64,000 bases of DNA, taken from the NCBI RefSeq assembly GCF_020171725.1, contig NZ_JAIVAJ010000005.1, positions 62,001 through 126,000 on the forward strand. The letters run 5' to 3'. Shown piece by piece: positions 26,416 through 34,030 of this stretch. Numbering within the stretch: position 1 is the first letter of the stretch; every line of letters begins with the position of its first letter. The position numbers and the translations under genes are program-made. The notes under the pieces are model-generated. The model searched no databases, was not told the origin of the DNA, and saw only the letters and a program-made list of their open reading frames with translations. Origin of the DNA: Halobacillus litoralis. Its GTDB lineage: Bacteria; Bacillota; Bacilli; Bacillales; Halobacillaceae.

Positions 26416-27924
26416 TTGAAACAGCGATTGATTGCGCTCGGCATTGTAATCACCATTATAGGTATCGGGGTCTTCAGTTTCTGGTCATTCCTCGATGCAC
26501 AGCAGTTTGAAGAGAATACGGAACGAACCATCGAATCCGAAGCCTACACCCTTTCCGGGGATGGTCTCCGATTTGCGAAGATCGATGAAAAAGAGAAGGG
26601 TTGGACGGCAGCGACGGACATCGTCCGCTCGTATGATGTGTACATAACGAACGACAAGGCGGGCGTGTTGACGGTGACGGAACGGACGCTGGCCAACGAG
26701 GCGGAGCTGATTTTCGCCGAATGGAACAATCCGACGCAGGGGGCTGCGAAGGTCCAAATCGAACTCGCCACCCGTCCTCATTCCAGGACGAGCGTTCAAT
26801 CGTTCGATACGCTCGATATTGAGCGCGAGCACGACGGTACATATGGTGTGGATCCTACCACACAGCCAGAGGGCATCGTTCGACTTTTTCAAGAAAAAGA
26901 GTTGGTGCAGTCGTATTATGTCGGGAAGTCGTATCGTTCGGAGGTGCTGACGTCGGGCGATAGTGTGCTTCGTCGGTTCCTGGATGAGTACGAGCAGGCG
27001 GGACTGACGCTCGGGCTTGTGAGTCGCGGCGAGGATGTCGCGGAGTCGTGGGCGCTGACGGATGATGTGCTGATGCGGAATCCGGCTGAGCTTGAGAGCT
27101 GGTCTGAGTACGTGCAGCAGAATTATTTGATGTCGCAAAAGTGGCTGACGCCGGCGGGAGCTTATGTGAAGCTGCCGTGGTCGATTGAGCCCGGGACGAA
27201 GATGGGCTACGGACGGAATGTCGGCTTGATCCGCAATGAGGAAGCGCTCGAGCGTTACCGCAGGACGGAGGAGCCTTTGTTTGAGGCGCTTGTGCTGAAT
27301 TCGGTGACAATGGCGGAGGCGTATCAAGATGAAAAAGGAACGGAGCTTTGGCCGACGGAATATACGAGTACGTGGCTGAAGAAGCCTTACGGGGTGACGG
27401 CTCCTTACGTGGATACGCGTCACAATGAGAAGCTCGGATTGTTCTTGCGTGAAGCGGCCGAGGTATTCGACCTGCCTGAGGTGAAGGAACTGAATGTCGG
27501 CTATGCCGAGTATTTGGTCAAGCAGATGGCTGAGGGGAATACAATCGAGGTCGGCGAGCATCAGCTCATATCGGATTACCCTGGTATCGAAGGGAAAAAG
27601 AAGCCGCACACGTCGTTGAATCATGCCCTTGGCGAAGCGTATTATCTGCTGTCGGTGTATGAGCAGACGGGTCGTGAGGAGTTTTTGGAGACGGCCTATG
27701 AAATTCGACAGGCGATTGAGGCGATCGGGACGGACTGGATCCGCGACAACGGAGACTTGTGGTATCAGGTAAACGAGGATCTGACGTTCAGCGGGAATGA
27801 TTATCCGCGTCTTACGTATGTGGACTTGGTTATGAACCAGAATGCCTGGTCACGGACGGAATATGGTCGGAGCGATGTGTTTGCTGAGTTGTTGGATAGT
27901 AAGAAAGAGTATATGGAGCGTTGA
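26416..27924 (+). CDS. Membrane-anchored extracellular protein, possible sugar-active fold
   Basis: A 502-residue protein started by TTG after GGAGGAAAGG. Residues about 5-27 form one membrane anchor and the rest should be outside the cell. The C-terminal 250 residues are mainly helical, with aromatic and acidic patches (PWSIEPGTKMGYGRN, TSLNHALGEAYYLL, NGDLWYQVNEDL, FSGNDYPRLTYVDL). These recall alpha/alpha-toroid glycosidases or C5-epimerase-like domains. I recognise no family. It follows the wall-polymer cluster and may modify or release polymer. Confidence 0.7.
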   Translation: MKQRLIALGIVITIIGIGVFSFWSFLDAQQFEENTERTIESEAYTLSGDGLRFAKIDEKEKGWTAATDIVRSYDVYITNDKAGVLTVTERTLANEAELIFAEWNNPTQGAAKVQIELATRPHSRTSVQSFDTLDIEREHDGTYGVDPTTQPEGIVRLFQEKELVQSYYVGKSYRSEVLTSGDSVLRRFLDEYEQAGLTLGLVSRGEDVAESWALTDDVLMRNPAELESWSEYVQQNYLMSQKWLTPAGAYVKLPWSIEPGTKMGYGRNVGLIRNEEALERYRRTEEPLFEALVLNSVTMAEAYQDEKGTELWPTEYTSTWLKKPYGVTAPYVDTRHNEKLGLFLREAAEVFDLPEVKELNVGYAEYLVKQMAEGNTIEVGEHQLISDYPGIEGKKKPHTSLNHALGEAYYLLSVYEQTGREEFLETAYEIRQAIEAIGTDWIRDNGDLWYQVNEDLTFSGNDYPRLTYVDLVMNQNAWSRTEYGRSDVFAELLDSKKEYMER

Positions 27925-27954
27925 TCACTGTCTTATGGGCAGTGGTCTTTTTTT
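27923..27954 (+). terminator. Terminator overlapping stop codon
   Basis: GATCACTG (27923-27930) pairs with CAGTGGTC (27940-27947), followed by seven T. The stem begins inside the TGA of the preceding gene. Confidence 0.85.
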
Positions 27955-27989
27955 GTTGAGTTAGGGGTTGAGCGGGGATTCTGTGGTTT

Positions 27990-28189
27990 GGGCGCGATTT
28001 CTCTGTCTCGGGCGCGATTTTACCGGTTCGAGCGCGACTTTCTCAATTCGGGCGCGACTTTCTCGGTTCGAGCGCGGTTTTCCCAGTACGGGCGCGATTT
28101 TCTCGGTTCGGGCGCGACTTTCCCGCTTCGAGCGCGACTTTCTCGATTCGAGCGCGATTTTACCGGTTCGAGCGCGACTGGGCTCTAGC
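27990..28189. repeat. Tandem array, ten 20-bp units
   Basis: Ten units of exactly 20 bases follow the pattern G(G/A)GCGCGAYTTTCTCGGTTC, with the last unit diverged. The first eight bases are nearly invariant. The array lies between the convergent TTG-started gene and sinR. It has no spacers and no believable coding sense; ORFs through it exist on both strands only because of the repetition. Confidence 0.92.
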
Positions 28190-28259
28190 TGATCGCGCAT
28201 AGACCCCCTCAATCAGTAAAGGCGAAGCCCATGTGCTGGACTCCGCCTCTAAAGACATT

Positions 28260-28565
28260 CTACTCTTTCCCCTGTCTCCATTTTTCAAATTGTATATAAT
28301 CACGCAGCCAGTCTTTCGAAATCCCTGCTTCTTTCGCGGACCTTGCGAGTTCGATCCATTCTTCGTCGGTTTCTCCGTACAGGAGAGTGAGGATGGAGAC
28401 GTCGAGTTCGCTTGCGATCTTTTCGAGGAACTGGATCGATGGGTTGGTTTTGACGTTTCGTTCGATCGAGCTGAGGTAGGATTTGGCGACTTCCGCTCTT
28501 GATGCAAGTTCTGATAGCGATAATTGTCGTTCTTGTCTATATTGTTTGATGCGTGTTCCGAGCAT
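28260..28565 (-). CDS. sinR: HTH-type master regulator SinR
   Basis: A 101-residue protein closely matching Bacillus SinR. The Xre-type HTH at about residues 3-60 contains RIKQYRQERQLSLSELA and VAKSYLSSIERN, then NPSIQFLEKIASELDVS. The C-terminal SinI-like dimerisation helix pair reads DEEWIELARSAKEAGISKDW. SinR represses biofilm matrix genes and is antagonised by SinI. The start at 28565 is chosen because the family begins at M-(I/L)-G-x-RIKQYR; a longer frame runs upstream without support. No sinI was found in this window. Confidence 0.93.
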   Translation of the reverse strand: MLGTRIKQYRQERQLSLSELASRAEVAKSYLSSIERNVKTNPSIQFLEKIASELDVSILTLLYGETDEEWIELARSAKEAGISKDWLRDYIQFEKWRQGKE

Positions 28566-28653
28566 GCGATCACCTTCTTTCCTTACAAGTGTAGCATATT
28601 GATGTGTAGCACGGCACAAGTCAGATATAATAAGAAGAAAAGGAGTGAAGCTT

Positions 28654-29373
28654 ATGGCTGATGTTGTAGAACGGTTCGAGGTGGCGTTCAACCAAATTCA
28701 CCAGCACTTGAAAGAATTGAATGGATTTCCGAAGAACGATAACTTCGTCGAGCTGTTGCAGCATTCGAAGAACAAGCACAGCGTCATTCGGGTCTATTTT
28801 GACAAGTTGAAGCAGTATGCGAAGCTCAGGAATGCGATTGTTCATGAGCGGATTGATGAGGAGTACTACATTGCGACGCCTCACCTCGATGTCGTGGAGG
28901 ATTTGGAGCGTATTAAACGAACGCTTGACCAACCGCCGAAAGCGCTCGATTTCGCGACGAGGCCTGTTTTATTTTTCAAAAGTGACACGGATCTTGCCCA
29001 CATTATCGAGGCGTTCGACAAGCATCCAGTTTCCCAGTTTCCGATTTACGGGGATCAGTTCGAGTTCAAAGGGCTCCTGACCAACGACGTCATCGTCAGC
29101 TGGATGTCGCGGACGCATCAGGATGGAGCGGTTCAGATCGACGGGATGAAAAGTATGGACGTGCTTCAGGAGGACCGGAATCCGAACATCCAGTTTCTGA
29201 AGGCGGACCGGACGGTATATGATCTCGAGGAGCGTTTCGAGCATAGTCTTGAAAAAAATGAGAAGCTGAAAGCCGTCATTTTGACTGAGTCCGGGGATGC
29301 GAATGAAGCGCCCGTCGGCATCGTAACGACATGGGATTTGATCAAAGTGGACAGGAGGGATCCGGATGAGTGA
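28654..29373 (+). CDS. HEPN-like and CBS domain protein
   Basis: A 239-residue cytoplasmic protein. Residues about 1-70 are helical and contain LRNAIVHE, in which R59 and H64 give the R-x4-H pattern of HEPN ribonuclease-like domains. Two CBS modules follow (about 95-150 and 165-235), including HPVSQFPIYG and the late APVGIVTTWDLIKV. CBS pairs usually bind adenine nucleotides. AAAGGAG precedes ATG 28654. It is divergent from sinR and overlaps the ABC exporter gene by eight bases, suggesting a regulatory link. The nuclease function is unproven. Confidence 0.72.
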   Translation: MADVVERFEVAFNQIHQHLKELNGFPKNDNFVELLQHSKNKHSVIRVYFDKLKQYAKLRNAIVHERIDEEYYIATPHLDVVEDLERIKRTLDQPPKALDFATRPVLFFKSDTDLAHIIEAFDKHPVSQFPIYGDQFEFKGLLTNDVIVSWMSRTHQDGAVQIDGMKSMDVLQEDRNPNIQFLKADRTVYDLEERFEHSLEKNEKLKAVILTESGDANEAPVGIVTTWDLIKVDRRDPDE

Positions 29374-31090
29374 TGAAAAGCGTAATGTGCGGCAGTTCCT
29401 CTCCTTCATCAAAGGAGGCATGCCTGCCAAGTGGCTGATTGCCGTCGCGCTCGTTTTAAGCCTGATCGAGACGGCGACTGCCCTCGTCATCCCCCTTTTC
29501 ACACGGGACCTTGTCGATCAGCTGTCGAGCGGCGGCTTGAGTGGAGGAGTCATCGTCTTCCTCGCCGCGACCTTCATTGTCCAGACGGTGTCGAGCGGCT
29601 TCTCCTACTACATCCTCGCCTACATCGGCGAATCAATTGTCGCGTTCATCCGCCGGCAGCTGTGGGAGAACATTCTCCGCCTGCCTGTTCATTACTTCGA
29701 TGAGCACGAATCCGGCGAAACGATGAGCCGCATTACGCAGGACACTAATACGGTAAAAGCACTGCTGTCGAATCACCTCGTCTCTTTTTTAACCGGAATC
29801 ATATCCATCGTCGGGGCGATCGTCATCCTGCTTACGATCGACTGGCAGATGACCGTGATCATGCTTGTCGCCGTGCCGGTTTCGTTCCTGATCGCGATTC
29901 CGCTCGGACGCATCATGTACCGCATCTCGAAGAAAATGCAGGATGAAATGGCTGGATTCAGCGCCAACTTAGGGCGCGTCCTATCCGAGATCCGCCTCGT
30001 CAAAGCATCAAACGCCGAGGCCGCAGAAGAACGGAAAGGATCGCACGGCATACGCGAACTCTTTACATACGGACTGAAGGAAGCCAGAATCCAAGCCATC
30101 ATCTCGCCACTCATGACGACCCTGATCATGCTCGTACTCGTCGTCCTGATCGGCTACGGCGGCGTCCGCGTCGCATCCGGCGCCCTATCAGCCGGATCGC
30201 TCGTCGCCATCATCATCTACATGTTCCAAATCGTCGTCCCGTTCAGCCAGATGGCCACCTTCATGACCGCCTTCCAGAAAGCTATGGGCGCAACCGAACG
30301 CATCCAGTACCTGCTCGACCGCGACACCGAAGCCAATGACCAACCCCATTCTTTTGAAAAAGGAGGACTCCGCTTCGACGACGTGTCCTTCGGTTATCAG
30401 GCAGACGCACCGATTCTGCACAGTGTGTCGTTTGACGTGAACCCGGGCGAGACCGTTGCCTTCGTCGGACCAAGCGGCGCCGGCAAGACGACGATCTTCT
30501 CCCTGATTGAACGGTTCTACTCGCCCTCTGGCGGAAGCATCACAGCAGCGGGTAAGCCGCTTGAGGAGATCAGCCTGAGAGAATGGCGGCAGTCAATCGG
30601 CTATGTGTCGCAGGAAAGCCCCGTCATGGCCGGCAGCATCCGCGAGAACATCGTCTACGGCCTCGATCAGGACATTTCCGAACTCCAGATGGAAGCCGCC
30701 TTGAAGCAAGCGAACGCCCATGAATTCGTCATGGCCCTGTCGGACGGACTCGATACGACCGTCGGAGAGCGCGGAGTGAAATTATCCGGCGGACAGCGCC
30801 AGCGCATTGCCATCGCCCGCGCGTTGCTTCGAGACCCGGCCATCCTTTTATTAGATGAAGCGACGTCGAACTTGGATTCCGAATCCGAAGCCGCCGTCCA
30901 GGACGCACTACGGACGCTGATGCAAGGCCGCACCACCTTCATCATCGCCCACCGTCTATCGACGGTCGTCGAAGCCGACAAAATGATCGTCATCGAAAAA
31001 GGCCGCGTCACAGGCCAAGGCCCCCACGCCGAACTCTATCAAACGAATCCGACGTATCAACAACTCGTGAACCAGCAGATGATTTCCTAA
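29366..31090 (+). CDS. ABC exporter, fused permease-ATPase (BmrA/multidrug type)
   Basis: A 574-residue half-transporter. Six membrane helices occupy residues about 20-310. The ATPase follows with Walker A GPSGAGKTT, signature LSGGQRQRIAIARAL, Walker B ILLLDEATSNLD and the switch His in IIAHRLSTV. It works as a homodimer exporting drugs, lipids or peptides; the substrate cannot be told. Its start lies within the end of the CBS gene, so the two are translated together. Confidence 0.92.
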   Translation: MSDEKRNVRQFLSFIKGGMPAKWLIAVALVLSLIETATALVIPLFTRDLVDQLSSGGLSGGVIVFLAATFIVQTVSSGFSYYILAYIGESIVAFIRRQLWENILRLPVHYFDEHESGETMSRITQDTNTVKALLSNHLVSFLTGIISIVGAIVILLTIDWQMTVIMLVAVPVSFLIAIPLGRIMYRISKKMQDEMAGFSANLGRVLSEIRLVKASNAEAAEERKGSHGIRELFTYGLKEARIQAIISPLMTTLIMLVLVVLIGYGGVRVASGALSAGSLVAIIIYMFQIVVPFSQMATFMTAFQKAMGATERIQYLLDRDTEANDQPHSFEKGGLRFDDVSFGYQADAPILHSVSFDVNPGETVAFVGPSGAGKTTIFSLIERFYSPSGGSITAAGKPLEEISLREWRQSIGYVSQESPVMAGSIRENIVYGLDQDISELQMEAALKQANAHEFVMALSDGLDTTVGERGVKLSGGQRQRIAIARALLRDPAILLLDEATSNLDSESEAAVQDALRTLMQGRTTFIIAHRLSTVVEADKMIVIEKGRVTGQGPHAELYQTNPTYQQLVNQQMIS

Positions 31091-31094
31091 AACG

Positions 31095-31126
31095 GTCGAG
31101 AGCACAGTGCTCTCGACTACTTTTTT
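31095..31126 (+). terminator. Terminator of the CBS-ABC unit
   Basis: GTCGAGAGC pairs with GCTCTCGAC (31095-31117), followed by TAC and six T. Confidence 0.88.
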
Positions 31127-31162
31127 GCTTTTCAAGAATCGAAAGTGTTGTGAGAACCTTAT

Positions 31163-31203
31163 CTCAACCTTTTTGATGTCATTTCATTCTCAAAAAGGTT
31201 GAG
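31163..31203. repeat. 14-bp perfect inverted repeat
   Basis: CTCAACCTTTTTGA (31163-31176) is repeated inverted at 31190-31203 around a 13-base loop. It lies between the terminator at 31095 and repeat copy D. There is no T-run and no ORF near it. Confidence 0.7.
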
Positions 31204-31252
31204 AGAGAGCGTATCAAGTCTGTTTTGCTGCTTCCTCATGTTATATACGACG

Positions 31253-31423
31253 GGTTCTGTCTCCTCTTTCGGGCGTGCATCGGGGTGGAAAACTGCGAGA
31301 CTCCCGCGGGATTAAACGGACCACGGCGAGATCCACTCAGGCATAGCCTGAGTTAGCTCGGCGTCCGCCGCCGGAAAGCGAGTTGTTTTCCACCCCGATG
31401 CTCTCTAACTATATGACAGAACC
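31253..31423. repeat. MITE-like structured repeat, copy D
   Basis: Ends are GGTTCTGT (31253-31260) and ACAGAACC (31416-31423). Inner arms CATCGGGGTGGAAAAC and GTTTTCCACCCCGATG pair perfectly apart from inner bases. An extra small hairpin, ACTCAGGCATAGCCTGAGT, sits in the centre. Confidence 0.9.
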
Positions 31424-31442
31424 TTTCACTTTCCACTGCATG

Positions 31443-31471
31443 AAAAAAGCAGCCATAGCGGCTGCTTTTTT
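31443..31471 (-). terminator. Terminator of the sortase operon
   Basis: AAAAAAGCAGCC pairs with GGCTGCTTTTTT (31443-31454 with 31460-31471). It lies directly after the sortase stop. Confidence 0.9.
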
Positions 31472-31474
31472 CAT

Positions 31475-32437
31475 CTATTTCAACCCACCAGAAATGGGGG
31501 ATGGCGTGGATTCTTGACCGTCTTTATTGACCGTCGTCACATAATACTGATACTCACTCGCCTTAGGGTCCGAGTAGGCTTTTCGCTCGTGCTGGGAGAC
31601 GCTGGCGACTTTTTCAAACGTTTCGCCACCATCCCGGCTTTCATAGACACGATAGCCTGCAATGTTTTCCTCCCTGACGGCATACCATGTGACAAAGGCG
31701 CCGCTCACTTTCACATTCGTCGGAACAGGTACTTCTTCGACCGGTTCCTTCAACGTCGAGTAGACGACGAGACGGTCCTGGTGTCCTCCTTGATTGCGGA
31801 TGAATTCACCGGTACAGGTGATGAGGTTCAGGCGCTTTTCGTTGGTTGATCCGAAAATGCGTTCAATCGGAGAGTTGTCCTGAGGATAGCTCTCCAGCTT
31901 CTGAACGACGTACGTCTTCTCTTCCCCATCTGCTGCCGTTACGGTGATTTCATCGCCTTTTTTCAACTGATCGAGGTTGTAAAAGACGGCAGGGCCTGTG
32001 CGACTGTCGACGTGACCCGCGATGACGGAGTTCCCTCGATTGCCAGGCTGGGTTCCGGGTTCGAACCATCCTGCCTTCAATGGATCTTCAGGGACGCCCA
32101 TCTCCCCATTCTCAAGGACGCCGACTTCCTCGACAGATGCGTCGACGTCGATGGCTGGGATGCGGATTTGTGTCGGGATGATGCCCTCTTCCGCTTGGCG
32201 TTCATTTTTTACGACTTTCTCGTCATTCATGTTTTGGTCTTTGTTGATGACGGTGAACTCCCCGTCCAGGATCTCCTTCTTCTTTTCTTCAGGAGCGGCC
32301 TGGGACGATGGATTCTCGACCCGCACGACGTCTGTATCTTCCTTGGATAGAAGCGCGAAGGCGTCACTTTCATAGATGATGAGGAAAAGGGCAATGAAGC
32401 CCATGACGATAAAGTATGCTCTCCAATTCAGGTTCAT
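31475..32437 (-). CDS. Class F sortase with C-terminal FN3 domain
   Basis: A 320-residue protein. An N-terminal membrane anchor (about 6-26) is followed by a spacer and a sortase fold at about 90-230. Catalytic residues are visible: His in IAGHVDSRTG, Cys in NLITCTGEF and Arg in HQDRLVVYST. The shape fits class F. The last 85 residues form a fibronectin type III-like domain (VPTNVKVSGAFVTWYAV, then YQYYVTTVNKDG), unusual for a sortase. I use ATG 32437, since AAGGAGG precedes it; an upstream GTG lies before that site. It is 24 bp after the gene for an MPDTG-tailed protein, its likely substrate. Confidence 0.88.
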   Translation of the reverse strand: MNLNWRAYFIVMGFIALFLIIYESDAFALLSKEDTDVVRVENPSSQAAPEEKKKEILDGEFTVINKDQNMNDEKVVKNERQAEEGIIPTQIRIPAIDVDASVEEVGVLENGEMGVPEDPLKAGWFEPGTQPGNRGNSVIAGHVDSRTGPAVFYNLDQLKKGDEITVTAADGEEKTYVVQKLESYPQDNSPIERIFGSTNEKRLNLITCTGEFIRNQGGHQDRLVVYSTLKEPVEEVPVPTNVKVSGAFVTWYAVREENIAGYRVYESRDGGETFEKVASVSQHERKAYSDPKASEYQYYVTTVNKDGQESTPSPISGGLK

Positions 32438-32461
32438 TGTCCTTTCCCTCCTTTTCACTCT

Positions 32462-33787
32462 TTATGAATTAGACTGTTTGCGGTAAACAAACCCAGCGGC
32501 TGCTAGAGCAAATACACCAAATGCTGCCCACATCCAAGTGGAAGAGCTGTCACTCATGCCGCCCATTCCAGTGTCCGGCATTTGTTCTGGCATCATGTCA
32601 TGACCGAACTGTTCAGGCATCTGCTTCACAATCGCATCGCCTAATGTTTCACCGATTCCAAACATGAAGCCGTAACCTTCACGGAATGAATCGTAAGAAG
32701 CGGTGTAATCTTCTGCTACATACTCATCGAACGTTTTCAACACTTGTTCTTCGTGCATCCAGACCGCTTCTGTTGCAGCTTCTGCTGGAAGGTTACCTTC
32801 TGTCGCTGCTCCAAGGAACGCTCCGAAATCTTCTGCGAACATCATCAGGCTGTCTTCTGCCATTTGACGAGCTTCATCATCTTCTTCAAGTGCTGCGGTT
32901 ACGATATCAGATTGTGCATTAATGTGATCCTGCTGCCACACTTTTTCAAACTGAGCGGCACCTTCTTCACCATATAGGGAAGCGATAGCTGCTTTGAAAT
33001 CAGCTGTGTGCTGATTTTCTGCCCATGTTACATAATCATAATCGGCTGCTTGGTCGTAGCCTTTCTGCATTTCAAGTACGGCAAGAGCAAAGTGTTCAGA
33101 AGCAAGGGCATTCAAGTTCGAACGAAGGTCTGCAGCTGGTGTATCTGCCATTGTTCCTTCAAATTGATCCGGCATTTGCGTTACGATCGCAGAAGATAAT
33201 GCTTTACTGATGTCGAACATGCGGTTGAATCCTTCGCGGAAGGCTTGGTACGCTTGTTCGTATTCTTCATTCACATAGTGGTCGAAAACTTTCACAACAT
33301 CTTCTTCATGAGCAGCAAGGACTTGCTTCGCTGCATCTTCCGGAAGGTTGCCTTCTGTTGCGGTCGCTAGGAAACTGCCAAATTCATTGACGAATTCATC
33401 GACTTCCTGCTCAGCCATTTGACGGGCTTCCTCGTCTCCGCTTTTCGCTGCTTCTACGAAAGCATCGGAGTAATCGTTATGTCCTCTGAAAATCTCTTCA
33501 AACTGCTGGGCCGCTTCCTCTCCGTAAATCGAAGCGATCGCCGGCGTCATGTCTGCCGCGTTCTGATCGAGCTTTTCCCAAACCGCGTCACGGTCAGCGG
33601 CTTCATCGTAGGATTTCATCATGTATGTTGTCGCTAACACAAAGTGTTCCGATAAAAGCTGGTCGAGCGTCGCTCTCAAATCAGCGGCCGGTGTTTTCAC
33701 TGTTGCGTTCGTGTTCGCCATCGCAATCGATGGAACGAGCATCATAAAAGCCATCAAGGTAATAAAAATACGTCTGATGTTTTTCAT
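32462..33787 (-). CDS. Wall-anchored two-repeat helical protein (sortase substrate)
   Basis: A 441-residue secreted protein. A signal peptide (about 1-24) precedes two homologous helical repeats of about 185 residues. Shared blocks are TPAADLR, SEHF.LA, EEARQMAE, FATATEGNLP-type and F(D)xYV. His residues recur at the same places (SEH, a mid-repeat H, and HEE), hinting at metal or ligand binding. The C-terminus is a sorting signal: MPDTG, a hydrophobic stretch WMWAAFGVFALAAAGFVY and RKQ. MPDTG is a variant of LPXTG. It forms an operon with the class F sortase. I recognise no named domain in the repeats. Confidence 0.82.
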   Translation of the reverse strand: MKNIRRIFITLMAFMMLVPSIAMANTNATVKTPAADLRATLDQLLSEHFVLATTYMMKSYDEAADRDAVWEKLDQNAADMTPAIASIYGEEAAQQFEEIFRGHNDYSDAFVEAAKSGDEEARQMAEQEVDEFVNEFGSFLATATEGNLPEDAAKQVLAAHEEDVVKVFDHYVNEEYEQAYQAFREGFNRMFDISKALSSAIVTQMPDQFEGTMADTPAADLRSNLNALASEHFALAVLEMQKGYDQAADYDYVTWAENQHTADFKAAIASLYGEEGAAQFEKVWQQDHINAQSDIVTAALEEDDEARQMAEDSLMMFAEDFGAFLGAATEGNLPAEAATEAVWMHEEQVLKTFDEYVAEDYTASYDSFREGYGFMFGIGETLGDAIVKQMPEQFGHDMMPEQMPDTGMGGMSDSSSTWMWAAFGVFALAAAGFVYRKQSNS

Positions 33788-33980
33788 TTCTCTCTCTCCT
33801 TTGTTTGTTGTCTCTTGGTTAGCTATCGAAACAAAAGAGAGATTGGATCACTTTTTTTGAAAGTTTTTTGTGGGATGGGATATTTTTTTCTGGAGTTGGC
33901 GAGGAAATGGCTTTGAGAAAAAGGCTCAAAACGGTTGCGACCAACTATATCTAAACAACTTTCATCTATAAAAGCCTAGA

Positions 33981-34025
33981 AAAGACAGAGGCACCACGCC
34001 CCCGGAATCCGAGGGCGTAGTGCCT
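33981..34025 (-). terminator. Terminator of the RND operon
   Basis: AGGCAC-ACGCCC (33989-34001) pairs with GGGCGT-GTGCCT (34013-34025) with one mismatch. CTGTCTTTTC follows on the minus strand. Confidence 0.7.
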
Positions 34026-34030
34026 GCCTT

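Noticed and set aside
26485..27624. Minus-strand ORF of 379 codons opposite the 502-residue protein
   Set aside because: It is Arg/His/Leu-rich as expected from the antisense of a GC-rich gene. The plus frame has a ribosome site, a membrane anchor and a terminator.
27961..28212. ORFs of 66-83 codons through the 20-bp array
   Set aside because: They are open in several frames on both strands owing to repetition, with no ribosome site and no protein-like composition.
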